A stretch of DNA of 22,123 nucleotides from AP-15 sp035509615 (GTDB taxonomy: Bacteria > Pseudomonadota > Alphaproteobacteria > ATCC43930 > CGMCC-115725), in contig DATJLK010000019.1 in assembly GCA_035509615.1 (NCBI GenBank), positions 1 to 22,123 on the forward strand. The letters run 5' to 3'. The notes under the pieces were generated by a model. It made no database searches. It worked only from the letters and a program-made list of their open reading frames with translations, and was not told where the DNA came from. Made by a program: the position numbers and the translations under genes. The first letter of the stretch is position 1; every line of letters begins with the position of its first letter. This document shows positions 1 to 6,789 of the stretch, piece after piece.

Positions 1-971
1 TCGAGATGATGCAGGTGCGCCAGCGCCTCGCCAAGCGCGAACCCGGTCTGGTGCGTATCGAGCGGCCGGCGAAACAAGACCGGCAACAGATCGACCGCAC
101 TCTGCGGGCGCATCAACGCCGCCAGAAGTTCCTCGCAGCGCGCCTGATGGTGCGCCGCCAATGCGTCGATCCGGGTGTGCAAGCCAAAAAACGGCAGATT
201 ATGCGATGGCAATACCAGGGTGTGCGACGGCACCATGATGCGCAATTTCGCCAGCGAAGCGAGAAACCGGGCGAGCGGGTTGCCGCCGGGCTCCTGCGCC
301 TGAACGCTGACATTGGGCGAAATTTTCGGCAATACTTGGTCGCTGGAAATCAACACGTCCAATTCAGCGCAGTACAGACAGGCGAGTTCCGGGGCGTGAC
401 CTTCGCCGATGATGACCCGCCATCGCCGCCCGCCGATCTCGATCGTCATCCCGTCGGCAATGCGGCGAAACGCGGGCGGCACCGTCGGCACGCCGCGGCG
501 ATAGCTCTTTTCGCGCTCGCCGAACAACTCGCTCGCCGCGGCGTCGAGACCGGCACGGCGAGCAAAGTCACGGCGCAGTGGAGCGAAATCATCACTGCCG
601 CGACACAGCAGGCGGGCGTATAGCCACTCCTTCTCGGTGATCCACAACGGCGCCCGCCACCGTTCGCAAACCCAGCCGGCGAGCCCGATATGGTCGGGAT
701 GGAAGTGGGTGACGATGACCCGCGTCACCGGACGGCCATCGAGGTGCTCGGCAAAGACCCGTTCCCAGGCGGCACGGGTTTCGGACATCGCATAGCCGGT
801 ATCAACGATTGTCCAGCCGGGTCCGTCTTCGAGCAGCCACAGATTGATGTGGTCGAGCGCGAAGGGCAGCGGCATGCGCAACCACCAGACACCGGGCGCC
901 ACCGCCTGGGTTGCGCCGGCCGGCGGTGGTGCCGCGACCGGAAAGCGCAGCGCGTCAAGGCTTCCATCCAT
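1..971 (-). CDS. MBL-fold metallohydrolase (C-terminus beyond left edge)
   Basis: Reading the minus strand from an ATG at 971 gives 323 codons with no stop before the window edge, so the C-terminus is missing. The metallo-beta-lactamase fold signature is complete: the HFHPDH motif at residues 89-94 gives two His, an Asp and a His for the two metal sites, followed by His192 (in GEGH), Asp211 (in SSDQ) and His257 (in LPSHN). The segment after residue 260 resembles the helical C-terminal part of hydrolases of the LACTB2/glyoxalase-II-like type. The fold is known for hydrolysing thioesters, phosphoesters or lactams; the substrate cannot be told from sequence. No signal peptide is visible, so it is probably cytoplasmic. 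The gene is divergent from the gamma-glutamyltransferase gene, with a 133-nt gap. No strong ribosome binding site precedes the ATG, so the start is the less certain part. Confidence 0.9.
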   Translation of the reverse strand, partial: MDGSLDALRFPVAAPPPAGATQAVAPGVWWLRMPLPFALDHINLWLLEDGPGWTIVDTGYAMSETRAAWERVFAEHLDGRPVTRVIVTHFHPDHIGLAGWVCERWRAPLWITEKEWLYARLLCRGSDDFAPLRRDFARRAGLDAAASELFGEREKSYRRGVPTVPPAFRRIADGMTIEIGGRRWRVIIGEGHAPELACLYCAELDVLISSDQVLPKISPNVSVQAQEPGGNPLARFLASLAKLRIMVPSHTLVLPSHNLPFFGLHTRIDALAAHHQARCEELLAALMRPQSAVDLLPVLFRRPLDTHQTGFALGEALAHLHHL

Positions 972-997
972 GATCGGTGTTGTTCCCGTGCCGCGAA

Positions 998-1026
998 TTG
1001 ACCGGCAAGTTAGGACGGTGCATTAG
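998..1026 (+). promoter_or_regulatory. Candidate sigma-70-type promoter for the gamma-glutamyltransferase/ureD unit
   Basis: TTGACC (998-1003) is followed after 17 nt by CATTAG (1021-1026), about 80 nt before the chosen start codon. The -35 box matches 5 of 6 consensus bases, the -10 box only 3 of 6. It lies in the divergent gap between two genes, where a promoter is expected. Weak evidence. Confidence 0.3.
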
Positions 1027-1104
1027 TGCCCGGCAAGCGACATGGCCAACGGGCAGGCTTGCATCGCCGCCAGATCCCGCGCGTTACAAAGGAAACCAAA
1101 CCAG

Positions 1105-2688
1105 ATGCGTGATTTCAATTTCTCCGGCCGATCGGCGGCGATGGCGGCTAACGGGATGGTCGCCACCTCGCAACCCCGCGCGACGCTTGCCGGGCTCGAC
1201 GTGCTGCGCGCCGGCGGCAACGCGATGGATGCAGCGATCGCCGCCGTGGCGATGCAGTGCGTCGTCGAGCCCGAAAGCACCGGGATCGGCGGCGATTGCT
1301 TTGTGCTCTATTCGCCAAACGGCGCGCCGCCGGTCGCACTGAACGGCTCGGGCCGAGCTCCCGCCAAGGCCACCGCCGAATGGTATGCCGAGCGGCAGAT
1401 CGAGCAGATCGAGACGCAAACGCCGCATGCGGTCACCGTGCCCGGCGCCGTCGACGCGTGGTGTTTGCTCAATCGCGAATACGGCACCCGGCCGCTCGAC
1501 GAATTGCTGGAACCGGCGGCGCGAGCCGCGGAGGATGGATATGTCGTCAACCAGCGCGTGGCTTACGACTGGCATCGGCTGCAATGGAAACTGCAAGATC
1601 CAGTGACCGCCGCGCTGTTTTTGAAGGACGGCAAACCCCCGGTCGCCGGCGATACGATGCGCAACCCGGCGCTGGCGCGGACCTTGCGGCGCATCGGCCG
1701 GGAAGGTCGCAGCGCGTTTTACGAAGGGGCCGTGGCCGGCGAGATCGTCGCCCGCCTGAAGGCGCTTGGCGGACTGCATCAGGAAGAGGATTTCGCGGCA
1801 CAGCACTCCGAATGGGTCGCGCCGATCCATGCCGCTTATCGCGGCTACGAGGTTTACGAGTGCCCACCAAATGGGCAGGGCTTGGCGGCGCTGATGATCC
1901 TGCGCCAGCTCGCAGGCTTTAGCCTCGACGACGACAGTTTGACCGAGGCCGACCGGCTGCACCTGCTCGCCGAGGCGACCAAATCGGCCTATCGCGTCCG
2001 CGACGATTTTTTCGCCGATCCGGTTCAGGCGGATGTCGATGTCGAGGGCTTCCTGGCGGATCAGTGGGCCGAGCGCGCGCGACGCCAGATCCGGCTCGAC
2101 CGGGTGCTGCCCGGCAATCAGTGGCACGGCGGCAGCCTGCATGCCGATACGGTCTATCTCTGCGCGGTCGATCGCGACGGCAACGCGTGCTCGTTTATCA
2201 ATTCGCTGTTCTCGAACTGGGGCAGCGGCATTGTCGCGCCGGAAAGCGGCGTGCTGTTGCAGAACCGTGGCAGCGCGTTCCGCACGACCCCGGATCACCC
2301 GAATGCGATCGCACCGCGCAAGCGGCCGTTTCACACGATCATCCCCGGCATGCTGGTCAGAGACGGGCGGGTCGTCATGCCGTTTGGCGTGATGGGCGGG
2401 CAGTATCAGGCCGTCGGGCACGCCCATCTCCTGCACCGGATCATCGATCGCGGCATGGATCCGCAGCAGGCGGCAGAAGCGCCGCGCAGCTTTGCCTTTG
2501 GTGGCAAGTTGCAGGTCGAGCGCGCCAATCCCGAAGCGATCGTCGCCGATCTCGCGCAGCGCGGGCATCAGATCGATATTCGCACGGTGCCGCTTGGCGG
2601 CTGCCAGGCGATCTGGATCGACCACGGGCGTGGCGTCCTGGTCGGCGGCTCGGACCCGCGCAAAGACGGGCTGGCGCTCGGCTATTGA
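1105..2688 (+). CDS. Gamma-glutamyltransferase family protein (Ntn hydrolase)
   Basis: A 527-residue protein with the gamma-glutamyltranspeptidase fold, close to the usual family length. The N-terminal part shows the family block around LRAGGNAMDAAIAA and the segment ESTGIGGDCF. The predicted autocleavage nucleophile is Thr349 in HADTVYLCAVD, followed by DRDGNACSFI, the segment GSGIVAPESGVLLQNRG and a late FGVMGGQYQ block. These enzymes self-cleave before the Thr and transfer or hydrolyse gamma-glutamyl groups, for example from glutathione. No signal peptide is visible, unlike periplasmic Ggt, so it resembles the cytoplasmic YwrD-like branch and could act on other gamma-glutamyl amides. The start at 1105 is preferred to the in-frame ATG at 1042 because AAAGGAAA lies about 10 nt before it and homology begins there. 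ureD follows after 43 nt, suggesting one transcript. Confidence 0.92.
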   Translation: MRDFNFSGRSAAMAANGMVATSQPRATLAGLDVLRAGGNAMDAAIAAVAMQCVVEPESTGIGGDCFVLYSPNGAPPVALNGSGRAPAKATAEWYAERQIEQIETQTPHAVTVPGAVDAWCLLNREYGTRPLDELLEPAARAAEDGYVVNQRVAYDWHRLQWKLQDPVTAALFLKDGKPPVAGDTMRNPALARTLRRIGREGRSAFYEGAVAGEIVARLKALGGLHQEEDFAAQHSEWVAPIHAAYRGYEVYECPPNGQGLAALMILRQLAGFSLDDDSLTEADRLHLLAEATKSAYRVRDDFFADPVQADVDVEGFLADQWAERARRQIRLDRVLPGNQWHGGSLHADTVYLCAVDRDGNACSFINSLFSNWGSGIVAPESGVLLQNRGSAFRTTPDHPNAIAPRKRPFHTIIPGMLVRDGRVVMPFGVMGGQYQAVGHAHLLHRIIDRGMDPQQAAEAPRSFAFGGKLQVERANPEAIVADLAQRGHQIDIRTVPLGGCQAIWIDHGRGVLVGGSDPRKDGLALGY

Positions 2689-2731
2689 GCCAAGGATCAT
2701 TCCCGCAAGAGGTCTCTCGCCGCGCCTGTTG

Positions 2732-3601
2732 ATGCGGGAGGCGGAGGGTACGCGGCCGGCGATCGGCGCTCGCGCGGTGCACGGCATCGCCGAAATCGGG
2801 TTCGCCAACCGGAATGGCACAACCCGGCTGGCGCACCTCTACGAGCTTGATCCGCTGCGGGTGCTGTTCCCGCAGCCGGAAGCGGGCGAACCGCCGCAAG
2901 CGGTGATCGTCACCACTTCGGGCGGTCTCGTTGCCGGCGATCGGATCGATGTGACGATCGCCATCGGCGAGGCCGCCGCGGCGCATGTTACCGCCTCGGC
3001 CGCGGAAAAAATCTATCGTTCGTACGGTCGGACCACCGAGATCGAGCAACACCTGACGGTCGGACGCGGCGGGCGGCTCGAGTTTCTCCCCGCCGAAACG
3101 ATCCTGTTCGACGGCGCTCGTTTGCGGCGCAAAACAATCGTCGATCTTTCGGCGGGCGCCGATTTTTCGGGCGGCGAGATTGTCGTTTTCGGGCGTCGGG
3201 CGCGCGGCGAGCGCTTCTCGCACGGATTTTTGCACGAAGTTTGGGAGGTATGGCGCGAGCGCAGCCTCCTTTGGGGTGATGCGCTGCATCTCGACGGCGA
3301 CATCGCGGCGATTATCGACGACCCGGCCTGCTTTGGCGGTGCTGCCGGTTTTGCGAGCCTTATTTGGGCACCCGTTGCTCAAGACCTGGGCAGTCTTGTC
3401 GACGGCGCGCGCGCGGTTCAGTCGACCGTGACGGGGGACGGAGTTCGGGCCGGGATCAGCATCGTCAATGGTCTGCTGGTTGCGCGTTGGCTGGGTTTTG
3501 ACACTCTATTGATGCGTCGGGCTTATGCCGATCTCGCTCGCTATTTGCGGGCGGAGACATGGAAGCTGCCCCGGCAGCTGCCGCGGTTGTGGCACGTTTG
3601 A
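2732..3601 (+). CDS. ureD: Urease accessory protein UreD
   Basis: A 289-residue UreD (UreH) homologue. UreD binds apo-urease first and, with UreF and UreG, forms the complex that delivers nickel and carbon dioxide to the active site. Family features seen are ARAVHGIAEIGF near the N-terminus, LRVLFPQPE, the block VIVTTSGGLVAGDRIDV, and later LPAETILFDGARLRR. It is cytoplasmic. The ATG at 2732 is chosen because homology begins just after it. AAGAGG at about 2707 is too far upstream to fit this ATG well, and a TTG at 2729 is an alternative. It follows the gamma-glutamyltransferase gene by 43 nt. It is unusual in being split from ureA by about 2.4 kb of other genes on the same strand. Confidence 0.93.
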   Translation: MREAEGTRPAIGARAVHGIAEIGFANRNGTTRLAHLYELDPLRVLFPQPEAGEPPQAVIVTTSGGLVAGDRIDVTIAIGEAAAAHVTASAAEKIYRSYGRTTEIEQHLTVGRGGRLEFLPAETILFDGARLRRKTIVDLSAGADFSGGEIVVFGRRARGERFSHGFLHEVWEVWRERSLLWGDALHLDGDIAAIIDDPACFGGAAGFASLIWAPVAQDLGSLVDGARAVQSTVTGDGVRAGISIVNGLLVARWLGFDTLLMRRAYADLARYLRAETWKLPRQLPRLWHV

Positions 3602-3607
3602 TGCTAA

Positions 3608-3617
3608 TTAACGTTAA
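3608..3617. promoter_or_regulatory. Perfect 10-bp palindrome TTAACGTTAA after ureD
   Basis: A perfect palindrome in a 151-nt AT-richer gap between ureD and the formamidase gene, 7 nt after the ureD stop. It could be an operator for the downstream genes, but no clear -35/-10 pair was found beside it. The formamidase gene itself has a good AGGAGA ribosome binding site at 3740-3745. Confidence 0.25.
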
Positions 3618-3752
3618 GTCGATCGCGGGTCGACAGGTCGCTCACCAGATGCGTGATCTTCAAGGATCAGAAGAAACTCTCATCAGCATTCCGGAGATCA
3701 GCATCGCACGACCCACAATAAGCTAGAAAGCGATAACACAGGAGAGACTTGG

Positions 3753-4978
3753 ATGCCTAAAGTTGGCTTTTCCGCCGATTTGCGCAGAACCCCCGAAGAA
3801 GCAGCAGTCAAGACGCACAACCGCTGGCACCCCGATATTCCGATGATTGAAACCTACAAGCCGGGAGCGGAATTCCGCGTCGAATGCTTTGACTGGACCG
3901 GCGGCCAGATAGCACCCGACGACAGCGCCAATGATGTGCGCGACGTCGATCTGACCAAGGTGCATTACCTGAGTGGACCGTTTGGCGTTGATGGTGCCGA
4001 ACCAGGCGATCTGATGGTCGTCGATCTTTTGGATATCGGGTATTTGCCGGATTCGCCCTGGGGTTTTACCGGTATTTTCGCAAAAGAAAATGGCGGGGGC
4101 TTTCTGGTCGATCATTATCCGCACGCGCGCAAGGCGGTCTGGGATTTTCACGGCATCTACACGAGTTCGCGGCACATCCCGGGAGCGCGCTGGGCCGGCA
4201 TGGTCCATCCCGGCCTGATCGGTTGCCTGCCCGACCGCGCTTTGTTGGAAAAGGCGAACAAGCGGGAGGCAGAACTCCTCGCGACCAACCCCGACCGGGT
4301 TCCGCCGCTGCTGGCGCCGCCTTATGCGCCGACCGCACTGATGGGGCAAATGACCGGCCGGACGGCACAGTCCGCAGCACAGGAGGCGTGGCGCACAGTC
4401 CCCCCGCGCGAGCACGGCGGCAATTGTGATATCAAGAACCTATCCCGTGGTTCGAAAATTTATTTCCCGGTCTATGTCAAGGGCGGTGGGCTGTCGATGG
4501 GCGATATCCACTGGTCGCAGGGGGATGGGGAATCACCTTTTGCGGCGCTATCGAGATGGCCGGCTGGATCGATATCGGTGTCGATCTGATCAAAGGCGGC
4601 ATTGATAAATACGGCATCATCAACCCGATATTCAAACCCAGTCCGATCGAGCCTCGCTTCTCGGAATATCTGATATTCGAAGGGATCTCGGTCGACGAGA
4701 CCAGCGGCAAGCAACTGTATCTCGATGCGCATGTCGCCTACCGCCGCGCCTGTTTGAACGCGATCGAATATTTGAAAAAATTTGGCTATACGGGCGAGCA
4801 AGCCTACATGATCCTCGGTACGGCACCGGTCGAAGGTCGCATCAGCGGCATCGTCGACATCCCGAACGCGTGCTGCACCTTGGCGATACCCACCGAAATC
4901 TTTGATTTCGATATTCGACCGAACGCTTCGGGACCAACCCGGATGGTGGCGGCGAGCGACGTGGCGGCCTGCCGCTAA
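3753..4978 (+). pseudogene. fmdA: Formamidase (acetamidase/formamidase family), broken by a -1 frameshift
   Basis: Two adjacent frames together encode one FmdA/AmdA-family amidase of about 409 residues, the normal length for formamidase, which hydrolyses formamide to formate and ammonia. Frame 1 runs from the ATG at 3753 (AGGAGA 7 nt upstream) and matches the family up to GDIHWSQGDGE at codon 260. The match continues in the frame starting at 4532 (ITFCGAIEMAGW) to the stop at 4976-4978, ending in PNACCTLAIPTEIF. Restoring one A after GATGGGGAA near 4531 rejoins the two frames exactly. As written, frame 1 ends in a short unrelated tail at 4589 and the last third is lost. The lesion lies in a G4A2 run, so a real mutation, a sequencing error or slippage are all possible. 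The rest of the reading frame is well preserved, so any real mutation would be recent. It lies between ureD and crcB. Confidence 0.88.
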
Positions 4979-5001
4979 CTCACAAGCAAGCCGATGGCAT
5001 A

Positions 5002-5065
5002 GGCGGCAGCGGTCCCCACCGTTTGCCGCCGATTAAAGGCGTGTGTCGGTGTTTTGAACACGCCT
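5002..5065 (+). other. Two consecutive hairpins between the formamidase gene and crcB
   Basis: The first hairpin pairs GGCGGCA (5002-5008) with TGCCGCC (5024-5030), extended inside by CGGT/ACCG around a CCCC loop. The second pairs AGGCGTGT (5037-5044) perfectly with ACACGCCT (5058-5065) around a 13-nt loop. They start 23 nt after the formamidase stop. Neither is followed by a T-run, so they are poor intrinsic terminators; transcript processing, attenuation or a regulatory RNA are possible. The conserved fluoride-riboswitch core was looked for and not found. Confidence 0.45.
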
Positions 5066-5088
5066 GCAGACGGGCGTGAGTGCGCGGT

Positions 5089-5180
5089 AGGAGGGGATGA
5101 TGCTGGTCGGGCTTGAAAAGCAGCAGTTCGGCAATGTCACCCAGAGCCCCCCGGGCCGGCCGTGGATGGTCGGCCTTTAG
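5089..5180 (+). other. Strong ribosome binding site with a 27-codon reading frame overlapping the crcB start
   Basis: AGGAGGGG (5089-5096) is the best ribosome binding site near crcB, but it serves the ATGATG at 5097/5100, which is one frame away from crcB. That frame stops at 5178-5180, inside the crcB N-terminus. It may be a short leader peptide coupled to crcB, or the true crcB start separated from its body by one extra base in the C6 run at about 5146-5151. Confidence 0.35.
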
Positions 5181-5577
5181 CCCCGCGCTGCACGGCCCCT
5201 ATCTTTGGGTGGCCCTCGGCGCGGCGCTTGGAGGCGTCGCCCGGTATGGCTTTTCGGGGGTGGTCGCAAATTGGATCGGTGCAACATTTCCATGGGGAAC
5301 GCTGGTCGTCAACGTGACCGGCTGCTTTGTCATCGGCATCGTGAATATCCTGACGGGGCCGGATGGCAGGCTGCTGGTGGCGCCCAACGCTCGCCTCTTT
5401 ATGATGGTCGGCATTTGCGGCGGCTACACAACCTTTTCTTCGTTCAGCCTCGAGACGCTGAACCTGGCGCGGAACGGAGAGTGGCTGGCGACCGGAGGCT
5501 ATATCGGGGCGTCGGTTCTTTTCTGCCTGGTCGGCGTGTGGCTCGGCCATACTGCTGGCGCCCTGATCAGTCGCTGA
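5134..5577 (+). CDS. crcB: CrcB/Fluc fluoride ion channel
   Basis: A 147-residue inner-membrane protein with the four hydrophobic segments of CrcB/Fluc, at about 23-43, 54-74, 86-110 and 120-143. Hallmarks seen are ALGGVARY near residue 35, Asn60 in VVNVTGCF, and GGYTTFSSFS at 96-105, the segment holding the fluoride-contacting Phe residues and the central sodium site. CrcB proteins form dual-topology dimers that let toxic fluoride leave the cell. Family members usually begin at the YLWVALGAALG segment, so this protein has about 22 extra N-terminal residues. The ATG at 5134 lacks a good ribosome binding site; a TTG at 5113 is in frame, and the strong site at 5089 belongs to another frame. The DUF190 gene follows after 25 nt, a pairing known for crcB. 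Confidence 0.9.
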   Translation: MSPRAPRAGRGWSAFSPALHGPYLWVALGAALGGVARYGFSGVVANWIGATFPWGTLVVNVTGCFVIGIVNILTGPDGRLLVAPNARLFMMVGICGGYTTFSSFSLETLNLARNGEWLATGGYIGASVLFCLVGVWLGHTAGALISR

Positions 5578-5602
5578 TGCCGAGTGCAAACCGACGGAGC
5601 AA

Positions 5603-5962
5603 GTGGTGCAATTGCAGGAGACGGCTCTGCTGCTGCGTATCTTTATCGGAGAAAGCGATCGTTTCGGCCATCATCCACTCTACGAAGCGCTGGTTTTAAA
5701 GGCGCGCGAAGAAGGACTTGCCGGGGCGACCGTGCTCCGAAGTCCGATGGGGTTTGGCCACTCGAGCCGCCTTCATACCGCGAACATACTGCGTCTCTCC
5801 GAGGACCTGCCGATTGTCGTTGAAATCGTCGACCGCGAGGAGGCCATCAACCGATTTTTGCCGACAGTCAAAAGCATGGTGGTGGGCGGCCTCGTCACCA
5901 TTGAACAGGTTCGGATCCTGCACTATGGCTCGGGTCAGACCGAACCTGCCCAGCCCGGCTAG
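5603..5962 (+). CDS. DUF190 family protein, CrcB partner
   Basis: A 119-residue soluble protein of the DUF190 family (PF02641), of ordinary length. Family features are LLLRIFIGESDRFGHHPLYEALV near the N-terminus, then GLAGATVLRSPMGFG, ILRLSEDLPIVVEIVD and a closing KSMVVGGLVTIEQVRIL. The family has a ferredoxin-like, PII-resembling fold and often sits beside or is fused to CrcB, so a regulatory or accessory role in fluoride efflux is likely but not proven. The start is a GTG at 5603 with GGAG just upstream; the next GTG at 5606 is also possible. It is only 25 nt after crcB and 67 nt before ureA, on the same strand. Confidence 0.85.
   Translation: MVQLQETALLLRIFIGESDRFGHHPLYEALVLKAREEGLAGATVLRSPMGFGHSSRLHTANILRLSEDLPIVVEIVDREEAINRFLPTVKSMVVGGLVTIEQVRILHYGSGQTEPAQPG
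5906..5948. repeat. 9-bp inverted repeat at the end of the DUF190 gene
   Basis: CAGGTTCGG (5906-5914) and CCGAACCTG (5940-5948) are perfect inverted copies with 25 nt between them. The pair lies within the last codons of the DUF190 gene and about 30-70 nt upstream of the -24/-12 element before ureA, where activator sites for sigma-54 promoters are often found. It could equally be a chance feature of coding sequence. Confidence 0.3.
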
Positions 5963-5977
5963 GATCTGTGCTTGGTC

Positions 5978-5994
5978 TTGGCATGAATGATGCT
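5978..5994 (+). promoter_or_regulatory. Candidate sigma-54 (-24/-12) promoter for ureABCEFG
   Basis: The sequence TTGGCATGAATGATGCT has the invariant GG (5980-5981) and GC (5992-5993) exactly 10 nt apart. It matches the sigma-54 consensus YTGGCACGrNNNTTGCW except for two bases. The expected transcript start is near 6005, about 25 nt before the ureA ATG. Urease is nitrogen-regulated in many bacteria, which makes RpoN control plausible. Confidence 0.4.
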
Positions 5995-6029
5995 CAATCA
6001 AAACCCGAAGTATCGCAGGTGCGGAGGCG

Positions 6030-6332
6030 ATGAACCTGACCCCGCGAGAAAAGGACAAATTGCTGGTCTCGGTCGCGGCGATGGTCGCCGAGCGCCGGCT
6101 GCGCCGCGGCGTCAAGCTCAATTATCCCGAGGCGGTGGCGCTGATCACCGATTATGTCCTCGAAGGCGCCCGCGACGGAAAGAGTGTCGCCGAATTGATG
6201 CGCGACGGTGCCAGCGTGATCGGCCGCGAGCAGGTCATGGAAGGGGTGGCGGAAATGATCCCTGAGATTCAGGTCGAAGCAACCTTTCCCGACGGCACCA
6301 AGCTCGTCACCGTGCACGAGCCGATCCGGTGA
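6030..6332 (+). CDS. ureA: Urease subunit gamma
   Basis: A 100-residue protein with the standard urease gamma length and sequence: MNLTPREKDKLL at the start, RRLRRGVKLNYPEAVALI in the middle, and EATFPDGTKLVTVHEPI at the end. It is a structural subunit of the cytoplasmic nickel urease, which splits urea to ammonia and carbamate. GGAGG lies only 2 nt before the ATG, a short spacing, with AGGT further upstream. The upstream gap carries a sigma-54-like element. Unusually, 145 nt separate it from ureB. Confidence 0.97.
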   Translation: MNLTPREKDKLLVSVAAMVAERRLRRGVKLNYPEAVALITDYVLEGARDGKSVAELMRDGASVIGREQVMEGVAEMIPEIQVEATFPDGTKLVTVHEPIR

Positions 6333-6477
6333 CCGTTCCCAGCCGCATGCCCGCCACCGTCATCGCGGCGGGACGGGTCCCTCCTGCTTCCCGCAAGCGG
6401 CTGGAGGCTTTGGCTCTAGCCCGGTCCCTCGCCCCGCTTCCCGGGAGTAGGCTGACGGGCGGCGATCGGGTGCCACG
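6333..6477. other. Unusual 145-nt gap between ureA and ureB with an imperfect direct repeat
   Basis: ureA and ureB normally touch or overlap. Here the gap holds two imperfect direct copies of a GC-rich unit: GGTCCCTC at 6376-6383 with GCTTCCCG at 6386-6393, and GGTCCCTC at 6423-6430 with GCTTCCCG at 6436-6443. It also contains a small dyad, GGGAC-GG-GTCCC, near 6371. No coding potential was seen. It looks like a remnant of a dispersed intergenic repeat. Confidence 0.4.
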
Positions 6478-6786
6478 ATGATCCCCGGCGAGCTGTTTGC
6501 GATGGCAGGCGATATCGAGCTCAACGCCGGCCGTGCGACCGTCAGCTTGATCGTCGCCAATACCGGAGACCGGCCGATCCAGGTCGGCTCGCACTACCAT
6601 TTTTACGAGACTAACCCGGCGCTATCCTTTGATCGCGAACAGGCGCGCGGCTTTCGGCTCGACATCCCGGCCGGTAGTGCCACCCGTTTTGAACCGGGAC
6701 AGAGCCGCGAGATTCATCTCGTCGCCTATGCCGGCGCCCGCCGGGTCATCGGCTTCAACGCCAAGATCAACGGCGCGCTCGATTAA
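6478..6786 (+). CDS. ureB: Urease subunit beta
   Basis: A 102-residue protein of normal beta-subunit length. It begins MIPGELF, has the hallmark VGSHYHFYETNPAL and AGSATRFEPGQ segments, and ends in VIGFNAKINGALD. It is a structural subunit packing between UreA and UreC. The ribosome binding site is weak. The stop codon lies 3 nt before the ureC ATG, so ureC translation is probably coupled to it. It is a separate gene, not fused to ureA as in Helicobacter. Confidence 0.97.
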   Translation: MIPGELFAMAGDIELNAGRATVSLIVANTGDRPIQVGSHYHFYETNPALSFDREQARGFRLDIPAGSATRFEPGQSREIHLVAYAGARRVIGFNAKINGALD

Positions 6787-6789
6787 CCG

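Noticed and set aside
1084..2820. Long minus-strand open frame opposite the gamma-glutamyltransferase gene
   Set aside because: It is an antisense shadow of a well-conserved gene in high-GC DNA; its composition is unlike a real protein and no family is recognisable.
4979..5112. Fluoride riboswitch (crcB motif) upstream of crcB
   Set aside because: The hairpins here do not contain the conserved bases and pseudoknot layout I know for that motif. A covariance search would be needed to be sure.
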